Source: Aquabacterium sp. OR-4 | GTDB taxonomy: Bacteria > Pseudomonadota > Gammaproteobacteria > Burkholderiales > Burkholderiaceae_C | Assembly (NCBI RefSeq): GCF_025290835.2 | Contig: NZ_JAOCQD020000002.1 | Coordinates: forward strand, 1,736,001 to 1,800,000 | DNA: 64,000 nt | Reading direction: 5' to 3' | Part shown: in pieces, positions 9,669-19,452 of the stretch | Numbering within the stretch: position 1 is the first letter of the stretch | How the letters are laid out: each line of letters starts with the position of its first letter | Program-made: the position numbers and the translations under genes | The notes under the pieces: model-generated | Told to the model about the DNA's origin: nothing | The model's database searches: none | What the model saw: only the letters and a program-made list of their open reading frames with translations

Positions 9669-10457
9669 ATGACTTCCGCTTCCGCGGGCCGGCCCCAGCC
9701 CCTGCCGCCCGAACCGCCGGCCAATACCGCCCGCCTGGGCCACCGCCTGGCCCGCCTGGTGCGCCACCCCGAATACCGCCGCGGCGCGCGCGACATGGTG
9801 GGCATTGCGCTGGGCATCGGCGCCTGGGGCCTGGTGACCGGCGTGGCCATGGTCAAGAGCGGGCTCGATCCCTGGCTGGCCGTGCTGATGTCGCTCACCG
9901 TGTTTGCCGGCACGGCCCAGCTGGCCGCCACACCGCTGATGGCCAGCGGCGCGCCGATCTGGGTGGTGTGGGCCACGGCGCTGTGCCTGAACCTGCGCTT
10001 CGTGGTCTTCAGCACGCAGTGGCGGCCCTACTTCGCCCACCTGCCGCGGCGGCGCCGCGCGCTGCTGGCCTACTTTTGCGCCGATCTGAACTACGTGCTG
10101 TTCATGCGCCGCTTTCCCGAGCCCAGGCCGGCGCCCGAGCAGCAGCCCTACTTCTGGGGCGGCGTCACGGTCAACGCCGGCAGCTGGCATGTGATGTCGC
10201 TGCTGGGCATTGCGCTGGGCCACCGCGTGCCGGCCGAATGGGGCCTGGGCTTTGCCGGCACCGTGGCCCTGCTGGGCATGACCTACGCGATGCTGGCCGA
10301 CCGCGCCACCTGGCTGCCCGCCGTGGTGGCCGGCGCCGCGGCCGTGGCCGCCTATGCCCTGCCGCTCAAGCTGAACATGCTGGTGGCCATTGCCGCCGCG
10401 GTGGTGGTGGGCACGGTGATCGACCACACGCGGCCGCTGCGCAGTCGGGGCGCCTGA
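9669..10457 (+). CDS. azlC: AzlC family branched-chain amino acid exporter, large subunit
   Basis: The large membrane subunit of the AzlCD exporter for branched-chain amino acids or their analogues. It is a 262-residue hydrophobic protein with several transmembrane segments; the family signature lies in the first half (RDMVGIALGIGAWGLVTG, then FAGTAQLAA and NLRFVVFS). The start at 9669 avoids a low-complexity upstream extension to 9594. azlD starts 2 bp after its stop, so they are translated from one message. The actual substrate cannot be read from the sequence. Confidence 0.9.
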   Translation: MTSASAGRPQPLPPEPPANTARLGHRLARLVRHPEYRRGARDMVGIALGIGAWGLVTGVAMVKSGLDPWLAVLMSLTVFAGTAQLAATPLMASGAPIWVVWATALCLNLRFVVFSTQWRPYFAHLPRRRRALLAYFCADLNYVLFMRRFPEPRPAPEQQPYFWGGVTVNAGSWHVMSLLGIALGHRVPAEWGLGFAGTVALLGMTYAMLADRATWLPAVVAGAAAVAAYALPLKLNMLVAIAAAVVVGTVIDHTRPLRSRGA

Positions 10458-10459
10458 GC

Positions 10460-10789
10460 ATGGCCACCTGGGAGGTTCTGCTCACCATTGCCGGGCTGGC
10501 GCTGATCACGCTGCTGACGCGCGGCTTCTTCATCCTGCCCGAGCGCGAACTGCCGATGCCCGACTGGCTGCGCGAGGGCCTGCGCTACGCCCCGGTGGGC
10601 GCGCTGGTGGCGGTGATCGCACCCGAGCTGGTGATGAGCCAGGGCCAGCTGATCAGCACCTGGCGCGACCCCCGCCTGGCCGGTGCGCTGGCCGCCACGC
10701 TGTACTACCTGTGGCGGCGCGACATGCTGGGCACCATCGTGGCCGGCACGGCCACGATGTTGATCTGCCGGCTGGGCCTGGGCTGGTGA
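10460..10789 (+). CDS. azlD: AzlD family exporter, small subunit
   Basis: The small membrane partner of AzlC, 109 residues with about four hydrophobic segments and the family pattern LITLLTRGFFILP near the N-terminus and LRYAPVGALVAVIAPEL in the middle. It begins two bases after the azlC stop, indicating translational coupling. pgk follows after 57 bp on the same strand. Confidence 0.9.
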   Translation: MATWEVLLTIAGLALITLLTRGFFILPERELPMPDWLREGLRYAPVGALVAVIAPELVMSQGQLISTWRDPRLAGALAATLYYLWRRDMLGTIVAGTATMLICRLGLGW

Positions 10790-10846
10790 TCTGACAAACT
10801 TGCGGGTGAATCCGAGTTTTTCACCACTCCCGCAAAGCAGCTCACC

Positions 10847-12040
10847 ATGAAGATTCTTCGACTGCAAGACCTGGCCGCGCAAGGCCAGCTGGCCGGCAAG
10901 CGCGTGTTCATCCGCGCCGATCTGAACGTGCCGCAAGACGATGCCGGCGCCATCACCGAAGACACGCGCATCCGCGCCTCGGTGCCGGCCATCGAGCTGG
11001 CGCTGAAGGCCGGCGCCGCGGTGATGGTCACCAGCCACCTGGGCCGCCCGACCGAGGGCGAGTTCAAGCCCGAGGATTCGCTGGCACCCGTGGCCAAGCG
11101 CCTGGGCGAGCTGCTGGGCCGCGAGGTGCCGGTGCTGGCCCACTGGGTCGATGGCGTCACGGTGGCCCCGGGCCAGCTGGTGATGCTGGAAAACTGCCGC
11201 CTGAACAAGGGCGAGAAGAAGAACAACGAAGACCTGGCCAAGAAGATGGCCGCGCTGTGCGACGTCTACGTGAACGACGCCTTCGGCACCGCGCACCGCG
11301 CCGAGGGCACCACCTACGGCATCGCCCAGTTCGCACCCATCGCCTGCGCCGGCCCGCTGCTGGCCGCCGAGATCGACGCCATCAGCCAGGCCCTGGCCGC
11401 GCCCAAGCGCCCGCTGGTGGCCATCGTGGCGGGCAGCAAGGTGAGCACCAAGCTCACCATCCTGAAGAGCCTGAGCGCCAACGTCGACGGCCTGATCGTC
11501 GGCGGCGGCATTGCCAACACCTTCATGCTGGCCGCCGGCCTGAAGATCGGCAAGAGCCTGGCCGAGCCCGACCTGGTGGGCGAAGCCAAGGCCGTGATCG
11601 AGGCCATGGCCGCACGCGGCGCGGCCGTGCCCATCCCCGAAGACGTGGTGTGCGCCAAGGCCTTTGCCGCCGATGCGCCGGCCACCGTGAAGGCTGCCAC
11701 CGAGGTGGAAGACGACGACCTGATCCTCGACATCGGCCCCAAGACCGCCGCCACGCTGGCCGCACAACTCAAGGCCGCCGGCACCATCGTCTGGAACGGC
11801 CCGGTGGGCGTGTTCGAGTTCGAGGCCTTCAGCCGCGGCACCGAGGCCATCGCCCGCGCCATTGCCGACAGCAGCGCCTTCAGCATTGCCGGCGGCGGCG
11901 ACACGCTGGCGGCCATTGCCAAGTACGGCATCGAGCAGCAGGTGGGTTACATCTCCACCGGCGGCGGCGCGTTCCTGGAGGTGCTGGAAGGCAAGACGCT
12001 GCCGGCCTTCGAGATCCTGGCCAAGCGCGCACAAGGCTGA
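10847..12040 (+). CDS. pgk: Phosphoglycerate kinase
   Basis: Glycolytic and gluconeogenic enzyme interconverting 1,3-bisphosphoglycerate plus ADP with 3-phosphoglycerate plus ATP. The 397-residue protein has the family landmarks [37 protein letters not shown] and NGPVGVFE, and the expected length. It heads the central-carbon block pgk-maeB-pyk-fba. A strong hairpin lies directly after its stop. Confidence 0.97.
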   Translation: MKILRLQDLAAQGQLAGKRVFIRADLNVPQDDAGAITEDTRIRASVPAIELALKAGAAVMVTSHLGRPTEGEFKPEDSLAPVAKRLGELLGREVPVLAHWVDGVTVAPGQLVMLENCRLNKGEKKNNEDLAKKMAALCDVYVNDAFGTAHRAEGTTYGIAQFAPIACAGPLLAAEIDAISQALAAPKRPLVAIVAGSKVSTKLTILKSLSANVDGLIVGGGIANTFMLAAGLKIGKSLAEPDLVGEAKAVIEAMAARGAAVPIPEDVVCAKAFAADAPATVKAATEVEDDDLILDIGPKTAATLAAQLKAAGTIVWNGPVGVFEFEAFSRGTEAIARAIADSSAFSIAGGGDTLAAIAKYGIEQQVGYISTGGGAFLEVLEGKTLPAFEILAKRAQG

Positions 12041-12046
12041 CCCGGG

Positions 12047-12079
12047 CGCCCGGCCCGAGGTGAAACCTCAGGCCGGGCG
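12047..12079 (+). terminator. Strong hairpin between pgk and maeB
   Basis: CGCCCGGCC and GGCCGGGCG form a 9-bp GC stem, and inside it GAGGT pairs with ACCTC around a GAA loop. No T-run follows, so it may be a weak or Rho-assisted terminator, or an mRNA 3'-end stabiliser, rather than a classic intrinsic terminator. Confidence 0.55.
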
Positions 12080-12141
12080 GTCATGCTTCAGGCGTAATCT
12101 CGGCGGGTCTGCCTGGGCAGACCACGAAGGAGACACACGCC

Positions 12142-14472
12142 ATGGCATCCGAGCTCACCCCGGCCGAGCAGGCGCTGCGCGACGCGGCGCTGGAATACCA
12201 CCGCAGCCCCACGCGGGGCAAGATTGCGGTGCTGCCCACCAAGCCGCTCAGCAACCAGCGTGACCTGAGCCTGGCCTATTCACCCGGCGTGGCCTATGCC
12301 TGCCTGGCCATCGAGCAAGACCCCACGCTGGCGGCCGAGTACACCAGCCGCGCCAACCTGGTGGGCGTGATCACCAACGGCACGGCCGTGCTGGGCCTGG
12401 GCGACATCGGCCCGCTGGCCGGCAAGCCGGTGATGGAGGGCAAGGGCTGCCTGTTCAAGAAGTTCGCCGGCATCGATGTGTTCGACATCGAGCTGGCCGA
12501 GCGCGATCCCGACAAGCTGGTGGAGATCATTGCCGCGCTCGAGCCCACGCTGGGCGGCATCAACCTCGAGGACATCAAGGCGCCCGAGTGCTTCCACATC
12601 GAGCGGGCGCTGCGCGAGCGGCTCCACATCCCGGTGTTTCACGACGACCAGCACGGCACGGCCATCATCAGCTCGGCCGCGCTGCTCAACGCGCTCGAAC
12701 TGGTGGGCAAGCCCATCGACCAGGTGCGGCTGGTGGCCTCGGGCGCCGGCGCCGCGGCCATCGCCTGCCTGGACCTGATGGTGGGCCTGGGCGTGGTCAT
12801 CGGCCACATCACGGTGGTCGACAGCAAGGGCGTGATCCGCGCCGGCCGGGCCGATGTGGCGGCCGGCAAGCTCGACGAGAGCAAGCAGCGCTACTGCCAG
12901 AAGACCGAGGCGCTGACCCTGGCCGATGCGGTGAAGGGCGCCGACGTGTTTCTCGGCTGCTCGGCCGCCGGCGTGCTGACACCCGAGATGGTGGCCACCA
13001 TGGCCGCGCAGCCCATCATCCTGGCGCTGGCCAACCCCGAGCCCGAGATCCGGCCCGAGCTGGCCAAGGCGGCGCGGCCCGACTGCATCGTGGCCACGGG
13101 CCGGTCGGATTATCCGAACCAGGTCAACAACGTCCTGTGCTTTCCCTACATCTTTCGCGGTGCGCTCGATTGCGGCGCCACGCGCATCAACGAGGCCATG
13201 AAGCTGGCCTGCGTGCGCGAGATCGCGGCGCTGGCCAAGGCCGAGACGCCGTCCGAGGTGGCCGCGGCCTATGCCGGCCAGGAGCTGCGTTTCGGGCCCG
13301 ACTACATCATTCCCAAACCCTTTGATGCGCGGCTGATCCTGCGCATTGCCCCGGCCGTGGCCCAGGCCGCCGCCGAGAGCGGCGTGGCCACGCGGCCGAT
13401 CGCCGACCTCGACGCCTACCGCCAGCAGCTGGGCCGCTTTGTCTACCAGACGGGCATGGTGATGCGCCCGGTGTTTGCCGCGGCCAAGGCCGCCCACGCC
13501 CGCCAGCCGGTGCGCGTGGTGTACGCCGAGGGCGAAGACGAACGCGTGCTGCGTGCGGTGCAGGTGGTGCTCGATGAAGGCCTGGCGCGGCCCATCCTGA
13601 TCGGCCGGCCGGCGGTGATGGCCATGCGCATCGAGCGCGCCGGCCTGCGCCTGAAGGCCGGTGTCGACTTCGATGTGTGCGACCCCGAGGACGACCCGCG
13701 CTTTCGCAGCTACTGGGCGCTGTACCACCAGCTGATGGGCCGCGACGGCGTGTCGCAAGAGGCCGCCAAGGCGGCAGTGCGCCGCAGCAACACGCTGATT
13801 GCCTGCCTGATGCTGCGCCGTGGCGAGGCCGAGGCCATGCTGTGCGGCCTGGTGGGCCAGTACGACGCGCACCTGGCGCATGTGTGCAAGGTGATCGGCC
13901 GCGCCCCCGGCGTGGGCACGCTGGCCGCCATGAACGCGTTGATGCTCGAGGAGCACACGCTGTTCATCACCGACACCTTCGTCAACGAGACGCCCGACGC
14001 CGCGGCGCTGGCCGAGATTGCCCGCCTGGCCGCCAACGAGGTGCGGCGCTTCGGCATGCCGCCCAAGGTGGCCTTTGTCTCGCACTCGATGTACGGCTCG
14101 TCGCAGCGCGAATCGGCGCGCCGCATGCGCGCCGCGCGCGACCTGTTCGTGCAGTGGTGTCCCGACGTGGAATGCGATGGCGAGCTGCAGGGCGACGCGG
14201 CCCTGTCGGAGCCCATCCGCGAAAGCTTTCTGGCCGATGCCACGCTCAAGGGCGCGGCCAACCTGCTGGTGCTGCCCAACCTGGACGCGGCCAACATCCT
14301 GTTCAATGTGCTCAAGGTCACCAGCGGCCACGGCGTCACCATCGGCCCGATGCTGCTGGGCGCGGCCGCACCGGTGCATGTGCTCACGCCCTCGGCCACC
14401 ATGCGCCGGGTGGTCAACATGACCGCGCTGGCCGTGGCCGACGCCACGGCGCCGAAAGAAACCGCGCGGTAA
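12142..14472 (+). CDS. maeB: NADP-dependent malic enzyme with phosphotransacetylase-like domain
   Basis: Oxidatively decarboxylates malate to pyruvate. The 776-residue protein is the large MaeB type: an N-terminal malic-enzyme half ([27 protein letters not shown]) with an NAD(P)-binding segment ([13 protein letters not shown]), and from about residue 435 a C-terminal phosphotransacetylase-like domain that in studied homologues is regulatory rather than catalytic. GAAGGAGA lies 8 bases upstream of the ATG. Its product pyruvate links to the pyk gene that follows after 73 bp. Confidence 0.95.
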   Translation: MASELTPAEQALRDAALEYHRSPTRGKIAVLPTKPLSNQRDLSLAYSPGVAYACLAIEQDPTLAAEYTSRANLVGVITNGTAVLGLGDIGPLAGKPVMEGKGCLFKKFAGIDVFDIELAERDPDKLVEIIAALEPTLGGINLEDIKAPECFHIERALRERLHIPVFHDDQHGTAIISSAALLNALELVGKPIDQVRLVASGAGAAAIACLDLMVGLGVVIGHITVVDSKGVIRAGRADVAAGKLDESKQRYCQKTEALTLADAVKGADVFLGCSAAGVLTPEMVATMAAQPIILALANPEPEIRPELAKAARPDCIVATGRSDYPNQVNNVLCFPYIFRGALDCGATRINEAMKLACVREIAALAKAETPSEVAAAYAGQELRFGPDYIIPKPFDARLILRIAPAVAQAAAESGVATRPIADLDAYRQQLGRFVYQTGMVMRPVFAAAKAAHARQPVRVVYAEGEDERVLRAVQVVLDEGLARPILIGRPAVMAMRIERAGLRLKAGVDFDVCDPEDDPRFRSYWALYHQLMGRDGVSQEAAKAAVRRSNTLIACLMLRRGEAEAMLCGLVGQYDAHLAHVCKVIGRAPGVGTLAAMNALMLEEHTLFITDTFVNETPDAAALAEIARLAANEVRRFGMPPKVAFVSHSMYGSSQRESARRMRAARDLFVQWCPDVECDGELQGDAALSEPIRESFLADATLKGAANLLVLPNLDAANILFNVLKVTSGHGVTIGPMLLGAAAPVHVLTPSATMRRVVNMTALAVADATAPKETAR

Positions 14473-14545
14473 CCGTGTGGCGTCGGCGCACCGGCGCACG
14501 GCGCCCATAATCAGGCCGCCCTTCACTGCCAAGCCACTGCCCACC

Positions 14546-15976
14546 ATGCCACGTGCCACCAAGATCGTTGCCACCCTCGGCCCTGCCAGCAGCGACCCCG
14601 AGGTGCTGGAGCGCATGCTGCGCGCCGGCGTGGATGTGGTGCGGCTGAACTTCAGCCACGGCAAGGCGCAGGACCACATCGACCGCGCCCGGCTGGTGCG
14701 CGAGATCGCCGCCAAGGTGGGCAAGCCGGTGGCCCTGATGGCCGACCTGCAGGGCCCCAAGATCCGCGTGGGCAAGTTTGCCGCCGGCAAGACCATGCTG
14801 GTGGCCGGCGCGCCCTTCGTGCTGGACGCCGCGCGCACCGAGCCTGGCGACGACCTGGGCGTGGGCCTCGACTACAAGGAGCTGCCGCGCGACGTGAAGC
14901 CCGGCGACACCCTGCTGCTCAATGACGGCCTGCTGGTGCTGACGGTGGAAGTCGTGCGCGGCGACCAGGTGCACACCACGGTCAAGATCGGCGGCGAGCT
15001 CAGCAACAACAAGGGCATCAACAAGCAGGGCGGCGGCCTGACCGCGCCGGCGCTCACCGCCAAGGACATGGAGGACATCAAGACCGCCATGGCCTTCCAG
15101 TGCGACTACCTGGCGGTGAGCTTCCCGAAAAACGCCACCGACATGGAGATGGCGCGCCAGCTGGCCAATGTGGCCGGCGAGGCCTACCGCCACAAGCCGG
15201 CGATGATTGCCAAGATCGAGCGCAGCGAGGCCATTCCGCAGCTCGAGGCCATCCTCAAGGCCAGCGACGGCATCATGGTGGCGCGCGGTGATCTGGCGGT
15301 GGAGGTGGGCAACGCCGCCGTGCCCGCGCTGCAGAAGAAGATGATCCGCATGGCGCGCGAGATGGACAAGGTGGCCATCACCGCCACGCAGATGATGGAG
15401 AGCATGATCGTCAACCCGGTGCCCACCCGCGCCGAGGTGAGCGACGTGGCCAACGCGGTGCTCGACGGCACCGACGCGGTGATGCTTAGCGCCGAAACGG
15501 CCGCCGGCAAGTACCCGGTGGAGACGGTGGAGCAGATGGCGCAGATCGCGCTGGAGGCCGAGCGTGCTGAAGACGTGCGCCTGGACGCCAACTTCACCGA
15601 CCGCGCCTTCGGCCGCATCGACCAGAGCATTGCGATGGGTGCGCTGTTCACCGCCCATCACCTGGGCTGCAAGGCCATCGTGGCGCTCACCGAATCGGGC
15701 AGCACCGCGCTGTGGATGAGCCGGCACAACATCCATGTGCCGATCTTCGGCATCACCAGCAAGCCCACCAGCGAGCGGCGCATGGCGCTCTACCGCAACG
15801 TGCGTCCGGTGCTGATGTCGTCGCACTCCGACCGCGACGCCGCGCTGGCCGATGCCGAGCGCGTGCTGGTCAGCCGCGAGGTGCTGCGCCCCGGCGACAC
15901 CTACGCCATCACCTGCGGCGAGCCCATGGGCTACCCGGGCGGCACCAACATGCTCAAGGTCTGCCGCGTCGGCTGA
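14546..15976 (+). CDS. pyk: Pyruvate kinase
   Basis: Converts phosphoenolpyruvate and ADP to pyruvate and ATP. The 476-residue protein begins MPRATKIVATLGPAS, has the active-site Lys region MIAKIER and the signature MVARGDLAVEVG, and a C-terminal domain ending in a nucleotide-like GTNMLKVCRVG segment. The ATG at 14546 was chosen over 14477 because the family starts with this short basic N-terminus. It converges on a minus-strand regulator, with only 16 bp between the stops. Confidence 0.96.
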   Translation: MPRATKIVATLGPASSDPEVLERMLRAGVDVVRLNFSHGKAQDHIDRARLVREIAAKVGKPVALMADLQGPKIRVGKFAAGKTMLVAGAPFVLDAARTEPGDDLGVGLDYKELPRDVKPGDTLLLNDGLLVLTVEVVRGDQVHTTVKIGGELSNNKGINKQGGGLTAPALTAKDMEDIKTAMAFQCDYLAVSFPKNATDMEMARQLANVAGEAYRHKPAMIAKIERSEAIPQLEAILKASDGIMVARGDLAVEVGNAAVPALQKKMIRMAREMDKVAITATQMMESMIVNPVPTRAEVSDVANAVLDGTDAVMLSAETAAGKYPVETVEQMAQIALEAERAEDVRLDANFTDRAFGRIDQSIAMGALFTAHHLGCKAIVALTESGSTALWMSRHNIHVPIFGITSKPTSERRMALYRNVRPVLMSSHSDRDAALADAERVLVSREVLRPGDTYAITCGEPMGYPGGTNMLKVCRVG

Positions 15977-15992
15977 CGCGGCGCCTGTTGGC

Positions 15993-17024
15993 TCAGGCCG
16001 CCACGCTGTGCACCAGCGCGGCCACGCGCGGGGCCATGTTCACCGGCACCAGCTTGACCTGCGGATGCTCGCGCTTGAACACCCGCATCAGCTCGTCGGC
16101 AAAGCCGTGGCCGATGTCGGACAGGCCATCGAAGTCGAGCTCCACGCAGCGGAAATCGGACAGGCGCTGCGCAATGCGGCGCGCCTGCGCACGTGACTCC
16201 AGCCCCACCTGCGGCGCGGTGAGCAGCTTCATCGGCACCACGGTGCGCTCGAAGGCATAGCTCTCGCCATCGGCGCTGAACTGGCGCAGCACCTCGTCGA
16301 CCGTGCGCTCGGTGTCGAGCGCCACCGCCACGTAGATCGAGGTGCCGCGGCCACAGGCCGGGCGGCCGCGCTGCCATTCCTCGCGGTCCCAGTCGCGCTG
16401 CTGAAACGCGGCGCCATTGGCATGCAGGTCGAAGATGTCGGCCATCTTGGCGGTGAAGAACAGGCCGCGGCCGGTGTGGCGGTCGGGCTGGCTGCTGAGC
16501 TTGCCCTTGGCCAGCTCGAGCATGGCATGCACCGGGTCCTCGATCTTGAACTGGCGGCCGATGCTGCTGAACACGCCGCGGCCGTCGTCGCTGACCAGCA
16601 TCTGCATCTGCAGCGGCGTCTGGCGCATCGAGATCGTGACCTGGCGCCCGCCGCTGTGGTCGATGGCGTTGTTCATCAGCTCGGTGAACGCATGTTGGGC
16701 AATGCGCGCCACGTTGTCGGGCAGCGCAAAGTAGGGCGCGAAGTCGTGCTGCCAGGGCACATCTTCCTGCAGGCCGGCCAGGCCGTAGCGGCGCACCACC
16801 TGGCGCAGCGCGCCGGGGCGCCAGGCCGGGCGCGCGGCCGTGCCGGTGGGCTCGAGCCATTGCAGATCCACCAGCTGGTCGCACAGCTCGCGCGCCGCGT
16901 CGGGCGGCATCGCCAGGCGTGCGGCCAGCTTGTGCGGCAACGCGTCGGGGTGACGGATCACCAGTTCGGTGATGCAGTCGCAGGCCTTGCTCAGGGGCGA
17001 ACGGGGAGCTTGTGGCTGGGCCAT
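15993..17024 (-). CDS. Histidine-kinase-type ATPase with STAS-like (DUF4325) domain
   Basis: A 343-residue predicted regulatory protein. The N-terminus is helix-rich, possibly a winged helix (LAARLAMPPDAARELCDQLV). A GHKL ATPase domain follows, with N-box ELMNNAIDHSGG and G1 box DDGRGVF, then a C-terminal STAS-like domain (about 240-343, with VELDFDGLSDIGHGFADEL). This pairing resembles anti-sigma/anti-anti-sigma switch proteins, but the target is unknown. MAQPQ at 17024 was chosen because GAGG lies upstream. It interrupts the otherwise collinear pyk-fba block. Confidence 0.78.
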   Translation of the reverse strand: MAQPQAPRSPLSKACDCITELVIRHPDALPHKLAARLAMPPDAARELCDQLVDLQWLEPTGTAARPAWRPGALRQVVRRYGLAGLQEDVPWQHDFAPYFALPDNVARIAQHAFTELMNNAIDHSGGRQVTISMRQTPLQMQMLVSDDGRGVFSSIGRQFKIEDPVHAMLELAKGKLSSQPDRHTGRGLFFTAKMADIFDLHANGAAFQQRDWDREEWQRGRPACGRGTSIYVAVALDTERTVDEVLRQFSADGESYAFERTVVPMKLLTAPQVGLESRAQARRIAQRLSDFRCVELDFDGLSDIGHGFADELMRVFKREHPQVKLVPVNMAPRVAALVHSVAA

Positions 17025-17298
17025 GGTGTCGTCCTCAGGCGGCATCACCGCCACCGTCTGTGGCTGCCAGTGTCGACCGGCAGGAGCCCGGGCTGAAGCG
17101 CGAAAAGCGCGGCCCCGACCCGCCAATTCCTGCACCGCCGGCACCCACCCGGCTTGAGCGGCCACCCTTGGCGCGACAGCCTCGGTCGATACAATCCTGC
17201 GCAGTTACAAGGCGGTTTCAGCGACCTGACAGCGACATCCACGCGCCGTACCATGGCCACCGCCCGCACGGTTTCTCACTCTCCATCCAGGATCTGCC

Positions 17299-18363
17299 AT
17301 GCCTCTCGTCTCGATGCGCCAACTGCTGGACCATGCCGCCGAAAACGGCTACGGCATCCCGGCCTTCAACGTCAACAACCTCGAGCAGGTGCAGGCCGTG
17401 ATGGCTGCGGCCGACGAAGTGGGCGCCCCGGTGATCCTGCAGGCCAGCGCCGGCGCCCGCAAGTACGCCGGCGAGCCCTTCATCAAGCACCTGATCCAGG
17501 CGGCCACCGAGGCCTACCCGCACATCCCGCTGGTGATGCACCAAGACCACGGCACCAGCCCCAAGGTGTGCGAAGGCGCGATCCACCTGGGCTTCGGCTC
17601 GGTGATGATGGACGGCAGCCTGCGCGAGGACGGCAAGACCCCCGCCGACTTCGACTACAACGTCAGCGTCACCAGCCAGGTGGTGGCCATGGCACACAAG
17701 GTGGGCGTCACGGTGGAAGGCGAGCTCGGCTGCCTGGGCAACCTCGAAACCGGTGAGGCCGGCGAAGAAGACGGCATCGGCGCCGAAGGCAAGCTCGACC
17801 ACAGCCAGATGCTGACCGACCCGGAAGAGGCCGCGGTGTTCGTCAAGGCCACGCAGCTCGACGCGCTGGCGATTGCCATCGGCACCAGCCACGGCGCCTA
17901 CAAGTTCAGCCGCAAGCCCACCGGCGACATCCTGGCCATCAGCCGCGTCAAGGAGATCCACGCGCGCATCCCCAACACCCACCTGGTGATGCACGGCTCG
18001 TCGTCGGTGCCGGCTGAACTGCTGGCCATCATCAACCAGTACGGCGGCAAGATGAAGGAGACCTACGGTGTGCCCATCGAGGAGATCCAGGAAGCCATCA
18101 AGCACGGCGTGCGCAAGATCAACATCGACACCGACATCCGCCTGGCGATGACCGGCGCGGTGCGCAAGTTCATGGCCGAGAACCCCGACAAGTTCGACGC
18201 CCGCGAGTGGCTCAAGCCCGCACGCGAGGCCGCCAAGGCCATCTGCAAGCAGCGCTACATGGAGTTTGGCTGCGAAGGCCAGGCCGGCAAGATCAAGGGC
18301 CACACGCTGGCCGACATGGCAGCGCGTTATGCCGGCGGCCAGCTGGCCCAGCTGGTGAAGTGA
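17299..18363 (+). CDS. fba: Class II fructose-bisphosphate aldolase
   Basis: Splits or forms fructose-1,6-bisphosphate using a zinc ion. The 354-residue protein starts [13 protein letters not shown] and shows class II landmarks: [10 protein letters not shown] with zinc and catalytic residues, [14 protein letters not shown], and MHGSSSVP. The length suits the long class II type of Burkholderiales. It is preceded by a 270-bp divergent gap and followed by a good terminator. Confidence 0.96.
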   Translation: MPLVSMRQLLDHAAENGYGIPAFNVNNLEQVQAVMAAADEVGAPVILQASAGARKYAGEPFIKHLIQAATEAYPHIPLVMHQDHGTSPKVCEGAIHLGFGSVMMDGSLREDGKTPADFDYNVSVTSQVVAMAHKVGVTVEGELGCLGNLETGEAGEEDGIGAEGKLDHSQMLTDPEEAAVFVKATQLDALAIAIGTSHGAYKFSRKPTGDILAISRVKEIHARIPNTHLVMHGSSSVPAELLAIINQYGGKMKETYGVPIEEIQEAIKHGVRKINIDTDIRLAMTGAVRKFMAENPDKFDAREWLKPAREAAKAICKQRYMEFGCEGQAGKIKGHTLADMAARYAGGQLAQLVK

Positions 18364-18399
18364 GCGCGGCGGCAAGCACGCCGCAGCGATCGACCCCCA

Positions 18400-18419
18400 G
18401 GGGCCTGCGGGCCCCTTTT
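18400..18419 (+). terminator. Intrinsic terminator after fba
   Basis: GGGGCC, a TGCG loop and GGCCCC are followed by TTTT, 37 bp downstream of the fba stop. It separates fba from purC. Confidence 0.75.
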
Positions 18420-18517
18420 GCATGGCCGCGCGGGCCCCGGCAGGCACAATACGGCCCCTTCCCGCCGGCCCTGCCCGTGGCAGCCGCCCGCCCCCACCCG
18501 CCCTTGCCGAGAAGCCG

Positions 18518-19417
18518 ATGAGCACCGACGCCCTGTTCGAAACCAGCCTCCACTCGCTGCCCCTGCTGGCACGTGGCAAGGTGCGCGACAACTACGCGGT
18601 GGGCGACGACCGCATCCTGATGGTGGCCAGCGACCGCATTTCGGCCTTCGACGTGGTGATGGGCGAGCCCATCCCCGGCAAGGGCCTGCTGCTGACCCAG
18701 ATGGCGCTGTTCTGGTTCGACAAGCTGGGCCATGTGGTGCCCAACCACCTCACTGGTGACGACCCGACCAGCGTGGTGGCCGCCGACGAGGTGGCCCAGG
18801 TGCAGGGCCGCTCGATGCTGGTCAAGCGCCTGAAGCCGCTGCCGGTGGAAGCCGTGGTGCGCGGCTACCTGGCCGGCTCGGGCTGGAAGGAGTACCAGGA
18901 CAACGGCCAGGTCTGCGGCGTGCCGCTGCCGCCCGGCCTGCACAACGCCAGCCGCCTGCCGGCGCCGATCTTCACCCCGGCCACCAAGGCCGAGATGGGC
19001 GACCACGACGAGAACATCAGCTTTGCACGCATGGCCGAGATCATCGGCGCCCCGCTGGCCGAGCAGGTGCGCGACACCGCCATCCGCCTGTACACCGAGG
19101 CCGCCGCCTTGGCGCTGACGCGCGGCATCATCATCGCCGACACCAAGTTCGAGTTCGGCCTCGATGCCGATGGCACGCTGACCCTGATGGACGAGGTGCT
19201 CACACCCGACAGCTCGCGCTTCTGGCCGGTGGCCGGCTACCAGGAGGGCATCAACCCGCCCAGCTTCGACAAGCAGTACCTGCGCGACTGGCTGGAGGGT
19301 GCCCAGGTGGACGGTGAGCCCTGGAACAAGAAGGCACCGGCCCCCCCGGTACCAACCCAGGTTGCCAACGCCACGGCGCAGCGGTATAGAACGGCCTTGG
19401 CCACGCTGCAGGGCTGA
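18518..19417 (+). CDS. purC: Phosphoribosylaminoimidazole-succinocarboxamide synthase (SAICAR synthetase)
   Basis: Purine biosynthesis enzyme that joins aspartate to CAIR using ATP. The 299-residue protein is the longer type, with [13 protein letters not shown] near residue 16, [10 protein letters not shown], the catalytic region [14 protein letters not shown], and [17 protein letters not shown] at 18518 is the start used by close relatives; a longer frame begins at 18422. In many Burkholderiales purE and purK follow, but here an atypical helical-repeat gene starts 35 bp later. Confidence 0.95.
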   Translation: MSTDALFETSLHSLPLLARGKVRDNYAVGDDRILMVASDRISAFDVVMGEPIPGKGLLLTQMALFWFDKLGHVVPNHLTGDDPTSVVAADEVAQVQGRSMLVKRLKPLPVEAVVRGYLAGSGWKEYQDNGQVCGVPLPPGLHNASRLPAPIFTPATKAEMGDHDENISFARMAEIIGAPLAEQVRDTAIRLYTEAAALALTRGIIIADTKFEFGLDADGTLTLMDEVLTPDSSRFWPVAGYQEGINPPSFDKQYLRDWLEGAQVDGEPWNKKAPAPPVPTQVANATAQRYRTALATLQG

Positions 19418-19452
19418 CACCACAGCCTGCACGCGGGCCGGGGAGGCCCGCG

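Noticed and set aside
12280..14838. 852-residue minus-strand frame opposite maeB and the pyk start
   Set aside because: Shadow frame of maeB; composition typical of antisense frames in GC-rich genomes.
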